Of a DNA stretch of 64,000 bases, positions 46,055 through 54,831 are shown piece by piece (the first letter of the stretch is position 1; every line of letters starts with the position of its first letter). The stretch is from Sphingobacterium sp. JB170 (GTDB lineage: Bacteria > Bacteroidota > Bacteroidia > Sphingobacteriales > Sphingobacteriaceae). Under the pieces are notes generated by a model, which did not search any database, was not told where the DNA came from, and saw only the letters and a list, made by a program, of their open reading frames with translations. Location of the stretch: the NCBI RefSeq assembly GCF_900163865.1, contig NZ_FUKU01000030.1, positions 62,001 to 126,000 of the forward strand. The letters run 5' to 3'. The position numbers and the translations under genes are program-made.

Positions 46055-46867
46055 ATGGAGCAAGGTCCGATTGGTATATTTGATTCTGGGTATGGGGGTT
46101 TGACCATATTTCGAGAAATAAAAAATGCTCTTCCAGCATACGACTATATTTACCTGGGCGACAATGCACGTGTGCCTTATGGACCGCGATCGTTCGAGAC
46201 CGTGTACACCTACACAAAGGAATGTGTATTCGAACTTTTCGAGATGGGTTGCAATCTAGTCGTGATAGCCTGTAATACCGCCTCAGCCAAAGCACTCCGC
46301 ACGATACAACAGCGCGACCTACCTCCCGGAAAAAAAGTCCTTGGGGTGATTCGTCCCACAACCGAAACACTAAACAACTTCACTCAAAGTGGAGAAATAG
46401 GCATCTTAGCAACCTTGGGAACCGTTCGTTCGGACTCATACAAGATTGAAATCAATAAATTTCATCCCCATGTACAAGTATATCAGCATGCTTGTCCACT
46501 CTGGGTACCTTTGGTAGAAAACAATGAAATTAATACGCCGGAGGCGGAATATATTATCGCACAAGATCTTCGGGAGCTACTCTCAAAAAGTGCAAATATC
46601 GACGCGCTTGTATTGGCTTGCACCCATTATCCTTTACTATCCCCCGTTATCGAACGGTATGTACCGAATCATGTGCGTATAGTAGCGCAGGGGCCACTTA
46701 TCGCTAGCAGTTTAACGAACTATTTATACCGGCATACAGAGATTGAACGATTATGTTCAAAAAACGGCACAATGAGATTTTTCACAACCGACAACCAGCG
46801 AGATTTCCAAGAAAAAGCTGCCTTATATTTTGGTGAGGAAATCGAAGCGTCGTACTTAAAAATGTAG
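46055..46867 (+). CDS. murI: Glutamate racemase
   Basis: MurI makes D-glutamate for peptidoglycan. From ATG 46055 the protein has 270 residues. It opens IGIFDSGYGGLTIFREI, with the first catalytic Cys in VVIACNTASAKAL and the second in LVLACTHYPLL. An upstream GTG at 46007 is unlikely, as it precedes the promoter-like box. It converges on the sufE-sufS pair. Confidence 0.95.
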   Translation: MEQGPIGIFDSGYGGLTIFREIKNALPAYDYIYLGDNARVPYGPRSFETVYTYTKECVFELFEMGCNLVVIACNTASAKALRTIQQRDLPPGKKVLGVIRPTTETLNNFTQSGEIGILATLGTVRSDSYKIEINKFHPHVQVYQHACPLWVPLVENNEINTPEAEYIIAQDLRELLSKSANIDALVLACTHYPLLSPVIERYVPNHVRIVAQGPLIASSLTNYLYRHTEIERLCSKNGTMRFFTTDNQRDFQEKAALYFGEEIEASYLKM

Positions 46868-46883
46868 TATAGGCAATTGGTAA

Positions 46884-47306
46884 CTATGCGTTCTTCGCCT
46901 GAAGTGCGAGCGCAAACAATTTCATTTGTTTAACCATCGAGAGTAGCCCATTAGCACGGGTGGGTGAAAGATGCTCCTTCAACCCGATCTGATCTATGAA
47001 ATAAAGATCCGCACTAGACACCTCGCTTGGGGTATGTCCGGAAAGCACCTTCACCATTAAACTGACGAGCCCTTTTGTAATGATCGCATCACTATCGGCT
47101 GTAAATTTAATTTTTCCTTCTACCAGCTCAGCATACAACCACACTCTAGACTGACAACCTTTGATAATAAAATTATCGTTCTTATATTTATCATCTATCA
47201 ACGGAACTTCCTTGCCCAATTGTATGATGTATTCGTATTTCTCCATCCAATCCTGGTAAAAAGAGAAATCTTCAATAAGTTCGTCTTGAATCTCGTTTAT
47301 CGTCAT
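46884..47306 (-). CDS. sufE: SufE-like cysteine desulfuration protein
   Basis: SufE takes sulfane sulfur from SufS for iron-sulfur cluster assembly. The 140-residue protein has the acceptor Cys near residue 51 in FIIKGCQSRVWL, the motif LVEGKIKFTADSDAIITKGL and the closing LSPTRANGLLSMV. It lies 35 bases downstream of sufS on the same strand, as expected for a functional pair. No SufBCD scaffold is in the window. Confidence 0.95.
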   Translation of the reverse strand: MTINEIQDELIEDFSFYQDWMEKYEYIIQLGKEVPLIDDKYKNDNFIIKGCQSRVWLYAELVEGKIKFTADSDAIITKGLVSLMVKVLSGHTPSEVSSADLYFIDQIGLKEHLSPTRANGLLSMVKQMKLFALALQAKNA

Positions 47307-47341
47307 TATTAATTCATATTATTTGAAGCTTTGAGATCGAG

Positions 47342-48565
47342 TTATCTCAACATATCAACCGCCCGTTTCAGCGCCGCGGTCAATATATCAACTTCTTCTT
47401 TTGTATTATACATTGCTAAGGAAACTCGAACCGTCCCGGGGATTCCAAATTGTTCCATTACCGGTTGGGCGCAATGGTGTCCGGTACGTACAGCTACGCC
47501 CAACTTATCCAAAATGACCCCAATATCGTAGGGGTGAATATCACCCACAACAAATGAAATCACAGATGATTTATGGCTTGCCGTACCGATAAAACGAATA
47601 TCTTCTACTTCAGATAACCGTACTACAGCATAGTTCAACAGCTCTTCCTCATAGGCTTGAATTTCTGCAAGACCAATAGCATTTATATAGTCGATTGCAT
47701 CACCCAAGCATATACCTGCTTCTATATTAGGGGTACCTGCTTCGAACTTAAAGGGCAGGTCATTGTAGGTTGTCTTTTCGAAAGTAACATCTTTAATCAT
47801 ATCCCCCCCTCCTTGATAAGGTGGCATAGCGTTTAGTAACCTTTCTTTACCATACAGCACGCCAACACCAGTAGGACCGTACATCTTATGTCCAGAAAAC
47901 GCAAAAAAATCAACATCAAGCTCCTGAACGTCTACGGCAATATGCTGGATCGCTTGCGCGCCGTCGACAAACACGGGCACTTCATACTGATGCGCGACAT
48001 CAATCATCTCCTTGATAGGGTTGATCGTTCCTAAGGCATTTGAAACATAGGTAACGGAAACAAGCTTCGTGCGGTCCGAAAACATCGATTTGTACGCCTG
48101 TTGGTCGAGCTCCCCCTGTTCATTCATAGGAATAACGCGCAGCTTACACCCACGTTCCTCGCATAACATCTGCCAAGGAACGATATTCGAGTGATGTTCC
48201 ATCGCCGAGATTATAATTTCATCATTTTTTTCAATAAACATGCGTCCATAGCACGTAGCCACTATATTTATCGCCTCAGTGGTTCCTTTGGTTATTATGA
48301 TCTCGTGGTCGTATGCTGCATTGATAAGCGCTTGTGCCTTGCGGCGCGTAACTTCGAAAGCATCGGTAGAGATTTGACTTAAATAATGAACGCCTCGATG
48401 AACATTACTGTTCATCTGCGTATAGTAATTCACGATAGCATCAATCACCTGTTTAGGCTTCTGCGTGGTAGCCCCGTTATCTAAGTATACCAGTGGTTTG
48501 CCATTCACTTCACGCTTAAGAATCGGAAAGTCCGCTCTTATATTTTCAATATCAAAATTCTTCAA
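47342..48565 (-). CDS. sufS: SufS-type cysteine desulfurase
   Basis: The PLP enzyme releases sulfur from cysteine. The PLP Lys is about residue 227 in FFAFSGHKMYGPTG, and the persulfide Cys is in VRTGHHCAQPVM. The open frame starts at ATG 48601, but an exact promoter box (TAACTTTG) lies right after that codon. TTG 48565 (MKNFDIENIRADFPIL) is therefore the better start and gives 407 residues, the usual SufS length. It is followed by sufE. Confidence 0.93.
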   Translation of the reverse strand: MKNFDIENIRADFPILKREVNGKPLVYLDNGATTQKPKQVIDAIVNYYTQMNSNVHRGVHYLSQISTDAFEVTRRKAQALINAAYDHEIIITKGTTEAINIVATCYGRMFIEKNDEIIISAMEHHSNIVPWQMLCEERGCKLRVIPMNEQGELDQQAYKSMFSDRTKLVSVTYVSNALGTINPIKEMIDVAHQYEVPVFVDGAQAIQHIAVDVQELDVDFFAFSGHKMYGPTGVGVLYGKERLLNAMPPYQGGGDMIKDVTFEKTTYNDLPFKFEAGTPNIEAGICLGDAIDYINAIGLAEIQAYEEELLNYAVVRLSEVEDIRFIGTASHKSSVISFVVGDIHPYDIGVILDKLGVAVRTGHHCAQPVMEQFGIPGTVRVSLAMYNTKEEVDILTAALKRAVDMLR

Positions 48566-48589
48566 TTTACAAATCGCTTTTATGATATA

Positions 48590-48597
48590 CAAAGTTA
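48590..48597 (-). promoter_or_regulatory. sufS promoter -7 box
   Basis: TAACTTTG on the minus strand matches TAnnTTTG exactly and ends 24 bases before the proposed TTG start. Confidence 0.5.
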
Positions 48598-48730
48598 GCA
48601 TAATAAGCGCTAAAAACGGTTCCCTAGTACACTTTTCTTCACTATCGCTGAGCGTATGTTAGGAATATGACATTCTTCACACGAAATTATTTTATCTAAA
48701 AATTGACAAAGAAATTTAATGCTAATTGGC

Positions 48731-48738
48731 TACCTTTG
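48731..48738 (+). promoter_or_regulatory. Acyl-ACP desaturase promoter -7 box
   Basis: TACCTTTG, an exact TAnnTTTG match, ends eight bases before the ATG at 48747. Transcription should begin at or near the start codon. A TTG at 48703-48705 may serve as a distant -33 element (25-base spacer). Confidence 0.55.
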
Positions 48739-48746
48739 TAGTAGAT

Positions 48747-49739
48747 ATGCAAGAATTACCATTAAATATCCCAGAAGGATCACGCAAAGAGGTGATGGCT
48801 TATATGGAGCCGTTCATGTTAAACGAAATGAGCGAATACCTGAAGCCTGTGGAACAAATGTGGCAACCTGCCGATTTTTTACCGGACTCCTCACGTGATA
48901 CATTTTTTGAAGAAATAAAAGATTTGCAGGAGAGCGCAAGGGAACTTCCGTATGATCTATTAGCTGTCCTTGTCGGTGACACCATTACCGAAGAGGCCCT
49001 ACCAACCTATGAATCCTGGTTAACCATGGTGGAAGATGTTGAAAAAAATGAACAAGGAGGATGGATGAAATGGGTAAGGGCTTGGACTGCCGAAGAGAAT
49101 CGGCACGGAGATTTATTAAATAAATACCTTTACCTTTCCGGTAGAGTAGACATGCGTCAGTTTGAGATGTCAACTCAATACCTCATTCAAGATGGCTTTG
49201 ATATTGGAACGGGAGCCGACCCCTACAGAAACTTTATTTACACCTCCTTTCAGGAATTAGCCACCAACGTCTCGCACAGACGCGTAGCAGGCCTTTCAAA
49301 AAGTTCCGGCGACAGGTTACTCGCGAAGATGTGTGGTGTTATTGCCGCCGATGAAGCACGGCACGCAAAAGCATATATGTCATTCATTACCCATGCGCTA
49401 AAAGTTGATCCAAGCGAAGTCATGCTTGCATTTGAAGACATGATGCGCAAAAAAATTGTCATGCCCGCACACTTTTTACGAGAGGCAGGAGAGCCGCAAA
49501 GTGAAGCATTTTCACATTTCTCCGATGCAGCACAACGCTTAGAGGTCTATACAGCGATAGACTATGTGGATATCTTAAAAACACTCAATGACGAGTGGGA
49601 AATTGATAAAGTTACAGACTTAAATGACAAAGGAGAAAAGGCACGTGACTACCTAATGAAACTTCCCGATCGTCTTCTACGTCTAGCAGATCGTGCTAAA
49701 ATCCCAGAAGCAGAATACAAGTTCAAGTGGATTCTCTAA
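48747..49739 (+). CDS. Soluble acyl-ACP desaturase
   Basis: The plant-type di-iron enzyme inserts a cis double bond into a saturated acyl-ACP. From ATG 48747 (a TTG lies seven codons earlier, inside the promoter) it has 330 residues. The two iron-binding helices carry EENRH at residues 116-120 and DEARH at 202-206, with further Glu near 83 and 170. Electrons must come from reduced ferredoxin, and a ferredoxin and its reductase are encoded just downstream. A terminator separates it from the MarR gene. Confidence 0.95.
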   Translation: MQELPLNIPEGSRKEVMAYMEPFMLNEMSEYLKPVEQMWQPADFLPDSSRDTFFEEIKDLQESARELPYDLLAVLVGDTITEEALPTYESWLTMVEDVEKNEQGGWMKWVRAWTAEENRHGDLLNKYLYLSGRVDMRQFEMSTQYLIQDGFDIGTGADPYRNFIYTSFQELATNVSHRRVAGLSKSSGDRLLAKMCGVIAADEARHAKAYMSFITHALKVDPSEVMLAFEDMMRKKIVMPAHFLREAGEPQSEAFSHFSDAAQRLEVYTAIDYVDILKTLNDEWEIDKVTDLNDKGEKARDYLMKLPDRLLRLADRAKIPEAEYKFKWIL

Positions 49740-49791
49740 AAACATCGAATTTCAATTCTTCCAAAGACGTTACGTTTTAAATATGACATTT

Positions 49792-49819
49792 AAAAGAGGG
49801 GCTTAGACTCCTCTTTTTT
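49792..49819 (+). terminator. Terminator after the desaturase gene
   Basis: AAAAGAGGGG-cttaga-CTCCTCTTTT (10 pairs, one G-U) ends in TTTTTT, 52 bases after the desaturase stop. Confidence 0.85.
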
Positions 49820-49874
49820 GTTTATTGAAATTCTTAATCGTAAATTAGTTGCTGCACTAATAATTGATATGCTA

Positions 49875-50315
49875 ATGGAAAAATACAATCAATACTCATT
49901 TATTTTGGATCAAACCGCGCGTCGGGTAAAACAATATGCACAAACATCATTCGCGCAAAAAGAATTTGATATCACGATTGATCAATGGGGTATTCTAAAA
50001 ATACTTTTCCAGCATCCTGTTCATTACACGCACAAGGAACTCGCCGAATGTTCGGGTAAAGATCAGCCTACATTAACGCGAATTATTGATAATATGATTA
50101 AGAAGAATCTGGTCGAACGTATAGAACACCCAACCGATAGACGTTGTCTACAGATATGTTTGACAGATCAAGGAAAACAAAAGGTAGAATATTTGTCACC
50201 GGAAATCGCACAAATCAGGATGAAGGCATGGGAAAACCTTACGGACGAAGATTTCAGCCATTTTGTACGCATTTTAAACACGATTTATGAGAACTTAAAC
50301 AAGGAGAAAAAATGA
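49875..50315 (+). CDS. MarR-family transcriptional regulator
   Basis: From ATG 49875 (ATG 49869 and an upstream TTG are alternatives) this 146-residue protein is a winged-helix MarR regulator. The recognition region is LAECSGKDQPTLTRIIDNMI and the wing has ERIEHPTDRRCLQI. Its stop overlaps the reductase start by four bases (ATGA), so it heads the reductase-ferredoxin operon. Many MarR proteins sense small hydrophobic molecules. Control of unsaturated fatty-acid synthesis in response to acyl species or oxidants is a reasonable inference only. Confidence 0.92.
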   Translation: MEKYNQYSFILDQTARRVKQYAQTSFAQKEFDITIDQWGILKILFQHPVHYTHKELAECSGKDQPTLTRIIDNMIKKNLVERIEHPTDRRCLQICLTDQGKQKVEYLSPEIAQIRMKAWENLTDEDFSHFVRILNTIYENLNKEKK

Positions 50316-51316
50316 TAACAACAGATATATGTGTCATCGGCGCAGGGCCGGTCGGACTATTCGCCGTATTTCAAGCAGGGTTATTAAAAATGCGCTGCCA
50401 TGTGATCGATGTACTGCCGCAAGTTGGCGGGCAGCTTTCTGAAATATATCCCCATAAGCCCATCTACGATATCCCGGGCTACCCCACAATCAAGGCTCAG
50501 GAGCTTATTGACAATCAAATGGAACAGATCGCCCCATTCGCTCCAACATTCACCCTGGGGGAAAGGGTTGAGCAGGTTAACCGGCAACCAGACGGTAGCT
50601 TTTTGATAAGTGGATCTGCAGGAACGACGATCCGTGCAAACGTCATCGTCATCGCTGGAGGGCTAGGTTGTTTTGAGCCAAGAAAGCCTGAACTGAAAAA
50701 CCTTTCTCAATTCGAAAACAATTATGTACATTATATGGTGCGTACGCCAGAGCATTTCCGCAGCAAAGAAATTGTCATTGCCGGGGGAGGTGACTCCGCA
50801 CTAGACTGGACAATACATCTGGCCGGTATCGCAAAAAAAGTCACACTTGTGCATCGATCTGACACCTTCCGAGGAGCGCCGGATTCGGTGGAAAAGGTTT
50901 ATAAATTAGCCACCGATGGAAAAATCACTCTCCTATTGTCGCATCAACTCCACTCCTTGGAGGGGAACGGGCATCTGGACCACGTTAGAGCCGTCAATAA
51001 ACAAAAAGAAGACGTACAAATTCCAGCTGAATATTTTATCCCGCTGTATGGGTTAAGCCCGAAACTTGGTCCAATTGCGTCATGGGGACTGAACATCGAT
51101 AAGAATGCTATTCCGGTGAACACATTCGACTATTCGACTAGTATCGAGGGAATCTATGCGATTGGTGATATCAATACGTATCCCGGTAAATTAAAATTGA
51201 TTCTGTGTGGTTACCATGAAGCCGCTTTAATGGCACAAAGCGCATTTAAGCAGGTTTATCCAGCACAAAAATTATCGTTCAAATATACGACCGTAAACGG
51301 AATAAATAGTTTTTAA
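50312..51316 (+). CDS. Thioredoxin-reductase-like ferredoxin-NADP+ reductase
   Basis: The 334-residue flavoprotein has the FAD motif CVIGAGPVGLFAVFQAGLL at the N-terminus, an NADPH motif IAGGGDSALDW near residue 160, and IYAIGDINTYPGK near residue 285. It lacks the CXXC redox pair of thioredoxin reductase. This is the pattern of TrxR-like ferredoxin-NADP+ reductases. It ends one base before the ferredoxin gene, so NADPH-to-ferredoxin electron flow is strongly suggested, and the nearby desaturase is a natural end user. Confidence 0.92.
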   Translation: MITTDICVIGAGPVGLFAVFQAGLLKMRCHVIDVLPQVGGQLSEIYPHKPIYDIPGYPTIKAQELIDNQMEQIAPFAPTFTLGERVEQVNRQPDGSFLISGSAGTTIRANVIVIAGGLGCFEPRKPELKNLSQFENNYVHYMVRTPEHFRSKEIVIAGGGDSALDWTIHLAGIAKKVTLVHRSDTFRGAPDSVEKVYKLATDGKITLLLSHQLHSLEGNGHLDHVRAVNKQKEDVQIPAEYFIPLYGLSPKLGPIASWGLNIDKNAIPVNTFDYSTSIEGIYAIGDINTYPGKLKLILCGYHEAALMAQSAFKQVYPAQKLSFKYTTVNGINSF

Positions 51317-51661
51317 ATGGAGGACAATATAATACACATAAACGTTACCGATCGCGACGGAAGCGTTCAAAACATAGAGATTCCAACAGATGTAAATATG
51401 AGTCTCATGGAGCTGCTAAAAGCTTGGGATTATAACATACTGGCGACTTGCGGCGGAATGGCACTTTGTGCGACCTGTCACATTCAAGTTCTCCGGGGAG
51501 CAGAAAATCTGAACGAACCGGGAGATATGGAACTGGACATGCTGGACACTCTCCCTGACGTGACGGATCAGAGTAGGTTGGCCTGTCAATTGCGACTCGG
51601 AAATGAAAATGACAATCTTTCTATACAGATCGAAGGAAGTTTGGCGGACAACCTTAGCTAA
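51317..51661 (+). CDS. 2Fe-2S ferredoxin
   Basis: The 114-residue protein has the CX5CX2C...C cluster motif: Cys45, Cys51 and Cys54 in TCGGMALCATC, and Cys90 in RLACQL. This spacing is of the adrenodoxin/putidaredoxin type, not the plant photosynthetic CX4CX2C type. It starts on the base after the reductase stop, so the two are co-translated. It would carry electrons from the reductase to the acyl-ACP desaturase or to an oxygenase elsewhere. Confidence 0.95.
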   Translation: MEDNIIHINVTDRDGSVQNIEIPTDVNMSLMELLKAWDYNILATCGGMALCATCHIQVLRGAENLNEPGDMELDMLDTLPDVTDQSRLACQLRLGNENDNLSIQIEGSLADNLS

Positions 51662-51694
51662 GTGTATAAAATACACTTAGATTTCGTACTTTTG
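51658..51694 (+). promoter_or_regulatory. NDH-2 promoter with 10-base inverted repeat
   Basis: CTAAGTGTAT-aaa-ATACACTTAG (51658-51680) is a perfect inverted repeat beginning at the ferredoxin stop codon. The exact -7 box TACTTTTG follows at 51687-51694. The repeat would cover the -33 region and so looks like an operator. It lacks a T tract, so a terminator is less likely. Confidence 0.55.
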
Positions 51695-51800
51695 ATTATT
51701 GAATTTAATTTCAGAAAAGGCAAACGTTCAACATGGCGTTATCAGACAGATAAACGGTTCGAATATTTGTAAAATACTAAACATTGAAAAAATTTATAGC

Positions 51801-53111
51801 ATGTTAACAGATAGGTCAGAACGAAGCTTTCCAAGGGTAATCATTATCGGCGCTGGTTTCGGTGGTGTTGAAGCTGCGCGAAAATTTAAAGATAAAGAAG
51901 TAGAGGTATTGCTGATTGACCGCAACAACTTCCACACATTCCAACCATTAATGTATCAAGTGGCTACAGGTACGTTGGCGGCCGATGCAATCTCCTTCCC
52001 TATACGTAAAATGTTCAAGTCGCAAATGAATTTTCATTTTCGAATGGCCGAAGTTAAAAAGATTGATGAAAAATCTAAAATTGTAACTACTTCAGTGGGC
52101 GATTACGATTACGATTATCTAATTGTCGCGACGGGTGCAACATCAAATTTCTTTGGCAACAAACAAGTCGAAAAATACGCTTTGCCGATGAAAAGCATTA
52201 GAGAAGCACTTGACATCCGGAGTTATGTATTGCAAAATCTCGAGGCAGCTGTACTACGCAAGAATACCAAAGATAGACAGCGGTTTTTAAATTTCGTGAT
52301 AGTCGGCGGCGGTCCAACGGGTGTCGAACTCTCTGGAGCAATAGCGGAGATACAACTTCATATGCTCAAAAAAGACTACCCGGAGCTTTCCACCCATGAG
52401 ATGAATGTCTACCTGGTTGAAGGTACAGACAAAATTTTAGGGGCATTATCGGAGAAATCATCCCAAGATGCATCACGTTATTTGCAAGAACTAGGCGTCC
52501 AGCTGAAATTAAACACGCAGGTAACGGGCTATGATGGCAATACCATAACATTTTCCAACGGCGAAAGCATCGAAACCAAAATAGTTATTTGGGGTGCGGG
52601 CGTAATGGGACAATTTCCCGAAGGTATCCCTGCTGAGATAATCCAGCGTGGAAACAAAATCACGACGGATGGACAATGCCGAGTAGAAGGAATGACGCAC
52701 ATATATGCTATTGGCGATGTGTCCGCAATGATTACGAAACAGAACCCCAGAGGACTGCCCGGTGTCGCTCCAGTTGCACAACAACAAGGGTCCTACGTAG
52801 CGGAACACATCCTTAGTTCCGTCAACGGGCAGAGCTCAGCCGATTTTAAATATTTTGATAAAGGCTCCATGGCGACCGTAGGTCGCAACCGTGCAGTCGT
52901 AGATATGGGGAATTTCCACATGAAAGGATTTTTAGCGTGGCTAACATGGATGTTTGTACATTTAGTTTCTATCTTTGGTTTCCGGAACAGAATGGTCACA
53001 TTTATCAACTGGACCGTTAAGTTTTTTACAAAAAACAGCGGCATACGTTTGATCATAAATAAATATGACAGATCCGCGATTGAGCCGGAATCAGAAATCG
53101 AAAAGAATTAA
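51801..53111 (+). CDS. ndh: Type II NADH dehydrogenase (NDH-2)
   Basis: The single-subunit enzyme oxidises NADH and reduces menaquinone without pumping protons. From ATG 51801 it has 436 residues. It has the FAD motif VIIIGAGFGGVEAARKF at 13-29, the NADH motif FVIVGGGPTGVELSGAIAE near 168, and IYAIGDVSAMI near 310. The C-terminal hydrophobic GFLAWLTWMFVHLVSIFGF anchors it to the inner membrane. An open frame reaches 34 codons further upstream, but the promoter box at 51687 and the lack of similarity argue against it. Confidence 0.94.
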   Translation: MLTDRSERSFPRVIIIGAGFGGVEAARKFKDKEVEVLLIDRNNFHTFQPLMYQVATGTLAADAISFPIRKMFKSQMNFHFRMAEVKKIDEKSKIVTTSVGDYDYDYLIVATGATSNFFGNKQVEKYALPMKSIREALDIRSYVLQNLEAAVLRKNTKDRQRFLNFVIVGGGPTGVELSGAIAEIQLHMLKKDYPELSTHEMNVYLVEGTDKILGALSEKSSQDASRYLQELGVQLKLNTQVTGYDGNTITFSNGESIETKIVIWGAGVMGQFPEGIPAEIIQRGNKITTDGQCRVEGMTHIYAIGDVSAMITKQNPRGLPGVAPVAQQQGSYVAEHILSSVNGQSSADFKYFDKGSMATVGRNRAVVDMGNFHMKGFLAWLTWMFVHLVSIFGFRNRMVTFINWTVKFFTKNSGIRLIINKYDRSAIEPESEIEKN

Positions 53112-53134
53112 TTAAAGAACTCTAACTCGAAAAA

Positions 53135-54817
53135 ATGGATAATAAAGCAATAGCCAAAGCATTTAAATTTTGTGGTCAATTAATGGAATTGTACAATGAG
53201 AATACTTTTCGATCCAAAAATATGGCTACTGCTTCCTATAAAATTGAAAAATTATCGTTCCCTGCTGCCGAATCTACGGTGGAGGAGCTAAGTGCCAGTC
53301 CTGGCATCGGAAAAAGCACCGCCGAAAAAATCATTAAGCTCGTCCAAACCGGCGCGTTTGATGACTTGGACAGCTACCTATCGAAAACACCCAAAGGCAT
53401 TCTAGAGATGCTTTCCATAAAAGGACTCGGCCCCAAAAAGGTCCAGGTACTTTGGCGGGATCTCGAAATAGAAACCGTCGGCGAGCTACTGTATGCATGC
53501 AACGAAAATAGGCTTGTACAGGCCAAAGGTTTTGGATTAAAAACACAAGAGGAAATACGTAAAGCAATCGAGTTTTCCAACGCTAATCAGGGATTATTTC
53601 TATATGCAAAGGTCGAAGCGCAAGCCGAAGCGTTCAGGAGGCATCTCCAAACCAGTATTCCTGATGCACAATTTGAATTTACTGGAGAATTCAGGCGTAA
53701 ATGCGAGATAGTTTCAGTAATCGAGCTACTTAGCAGCGCACCCCTTGAGCACGTTGCAAGTTTGCTTACTGCCATCGATGCCGTTTACCCTCTGGAGAAA
53801 AATGACAACGATACAATCATTGTAAGTGGGGAACAAGGTCCTAAATACGAGATTAAACACAGTCCTAGTGACCGGTTTGTTCTCGATCTATTTTTGACAA
53901 CCGCCAGCCCCGCGCATCTGGAGAAGCTTCATCAACTCAACAAGGAAATTTTACCCCTAACAACCGAACAGGAAATATATAATTCTTTGGGCTTACAGTT
54001 CATTCCACCGGAGCTCCGCGAAGGACTTCAAGAAATAGACTGGTCGTTAGAAAAACGTATTCCCTCTCTTATTTCCTTCGCAGACTTGAAAGGATCTTTG
54101 CATAATCACTCTACTTATAGCGATGGGGTTCACTCCTTAGAACAAATGGCACTTTATTGCCGAAACAATCTGGGGCTGGAATATTTCGGAATATGCGATC
54201 ACTCCAAGACGGCCGTTTATGCACAAGGCCTACAGGTCGAACGGGTGCAGCAACAATGGGATGAAATCACACAACTCAATCTACAGTTAGCTCCTTTTAA
54301 AATATTTAAAGGCATCGAATCTGACATATTAAATGATGGATCGTTGGATTACGACGATGCTATTTTGTCACAATTTGATTTTGTTGTTGCATCCATACAC
54401 AGCAACATCCGAATGGATGAGCAGAAAGCTACCGAACGTCTGATCACGGCGATCGAAAACCCGTACACTACGATCCTAGGTCACCCTACCGCGCGCCTAT
54501 TGCTCAGCCGCGCGGGCTATCCCATCGATTACAAAAAAGTGATTGACGCTTGCGCAGCGAATCAAGTAGTTATCGAAATTAATGCTAACCCACTTCGATT
54601 AGACTTGGATTGGCGCTGGCATCAATACGCCATCCAGAAAGGAGTTTTACTATCTATCAACCCCGATGCCCACCGTACGGAGGGACTTTTAGACATGAAA
54701 TACGGCATTCACGTAGCGCGCAAAGGAGGGGTTTCCTCAGAAAACTGCTTGAATACTTTTTCTTTACCTCGGATAGAATCTTTTTTCAACAATCGAAAAG
54801 CGAAAAAATCTATTTAA
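53135..54817 (+). CDS. PolX-like protein with PHP domain, polymerase site degenerate
   Basis: The 560-residue protein follows bacterial PolX layout: HhH motifs (SPGIGKSTAEKI near 55, IKGLGPKKVQ near 95), a nucleotidyltransferase domain at about 155-290, and a C-terminal PHP domain at 318-540. The PHP metal ligands are intact: HNH 323-325, Asp355-His356, Glu395, His422, His450, Asp511 and His513. The polymerase site reads GEFRRKCEIVSVIEL (184-198), where canonical PolX has two Asp; here they are Val195 and Glu197. It is therefore probably a repair nuclease without polymerase activity. Confidence 0.9.
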   Translation: MDNKAIAKAFKFCGQLMELYNENTFRSKNMATASYKIEKLSFPAAESTVEELSASPGIGKSTAEKIIKLVQTGAFDDLDSYLSKTPKGILEMLSIKGLGPKKVQVLWRDLEIETVGELLYACNENRLVQAKGFGLKTQEEIRKAIEFSNANQGLFLYAKVEAQAEAFRRHLQTSIPDAQFEFTGEFRRKCEIVSVIELLSSAPLEHVASLLTAIDAVYPLEKNDNDTIIVSGEQGPKYEIKHSPSDRFVLDLFLTTASPAHLEKLHQLNKEILPLTTEQEIYNSLGLQFIPPELREGLQEIDWSLEKRIPSLISFADLKGSLHNHSTYSDGVHSLEQMALYCRNNLGLEYFGICDHSKTAVYAQGLQVERVQQQWDEITQLNLQLAPFKIFKGIESDILNDGSLDYDDAILSQFDFVVASIHSNIRMDEQKATERLITAIENPYTTILGHPTARLLLSRAGYPIDYKKVIDACAANQVVIEINANPLRLDLDWRWHQYAIQKGVLLSINPDAHRTEGLLDMKYGIHVARKGGVSSENCLNTFSLPRIESFFNNRKAKKSI

Positions 54818-54831
54818 GGCCACCCCATCGC

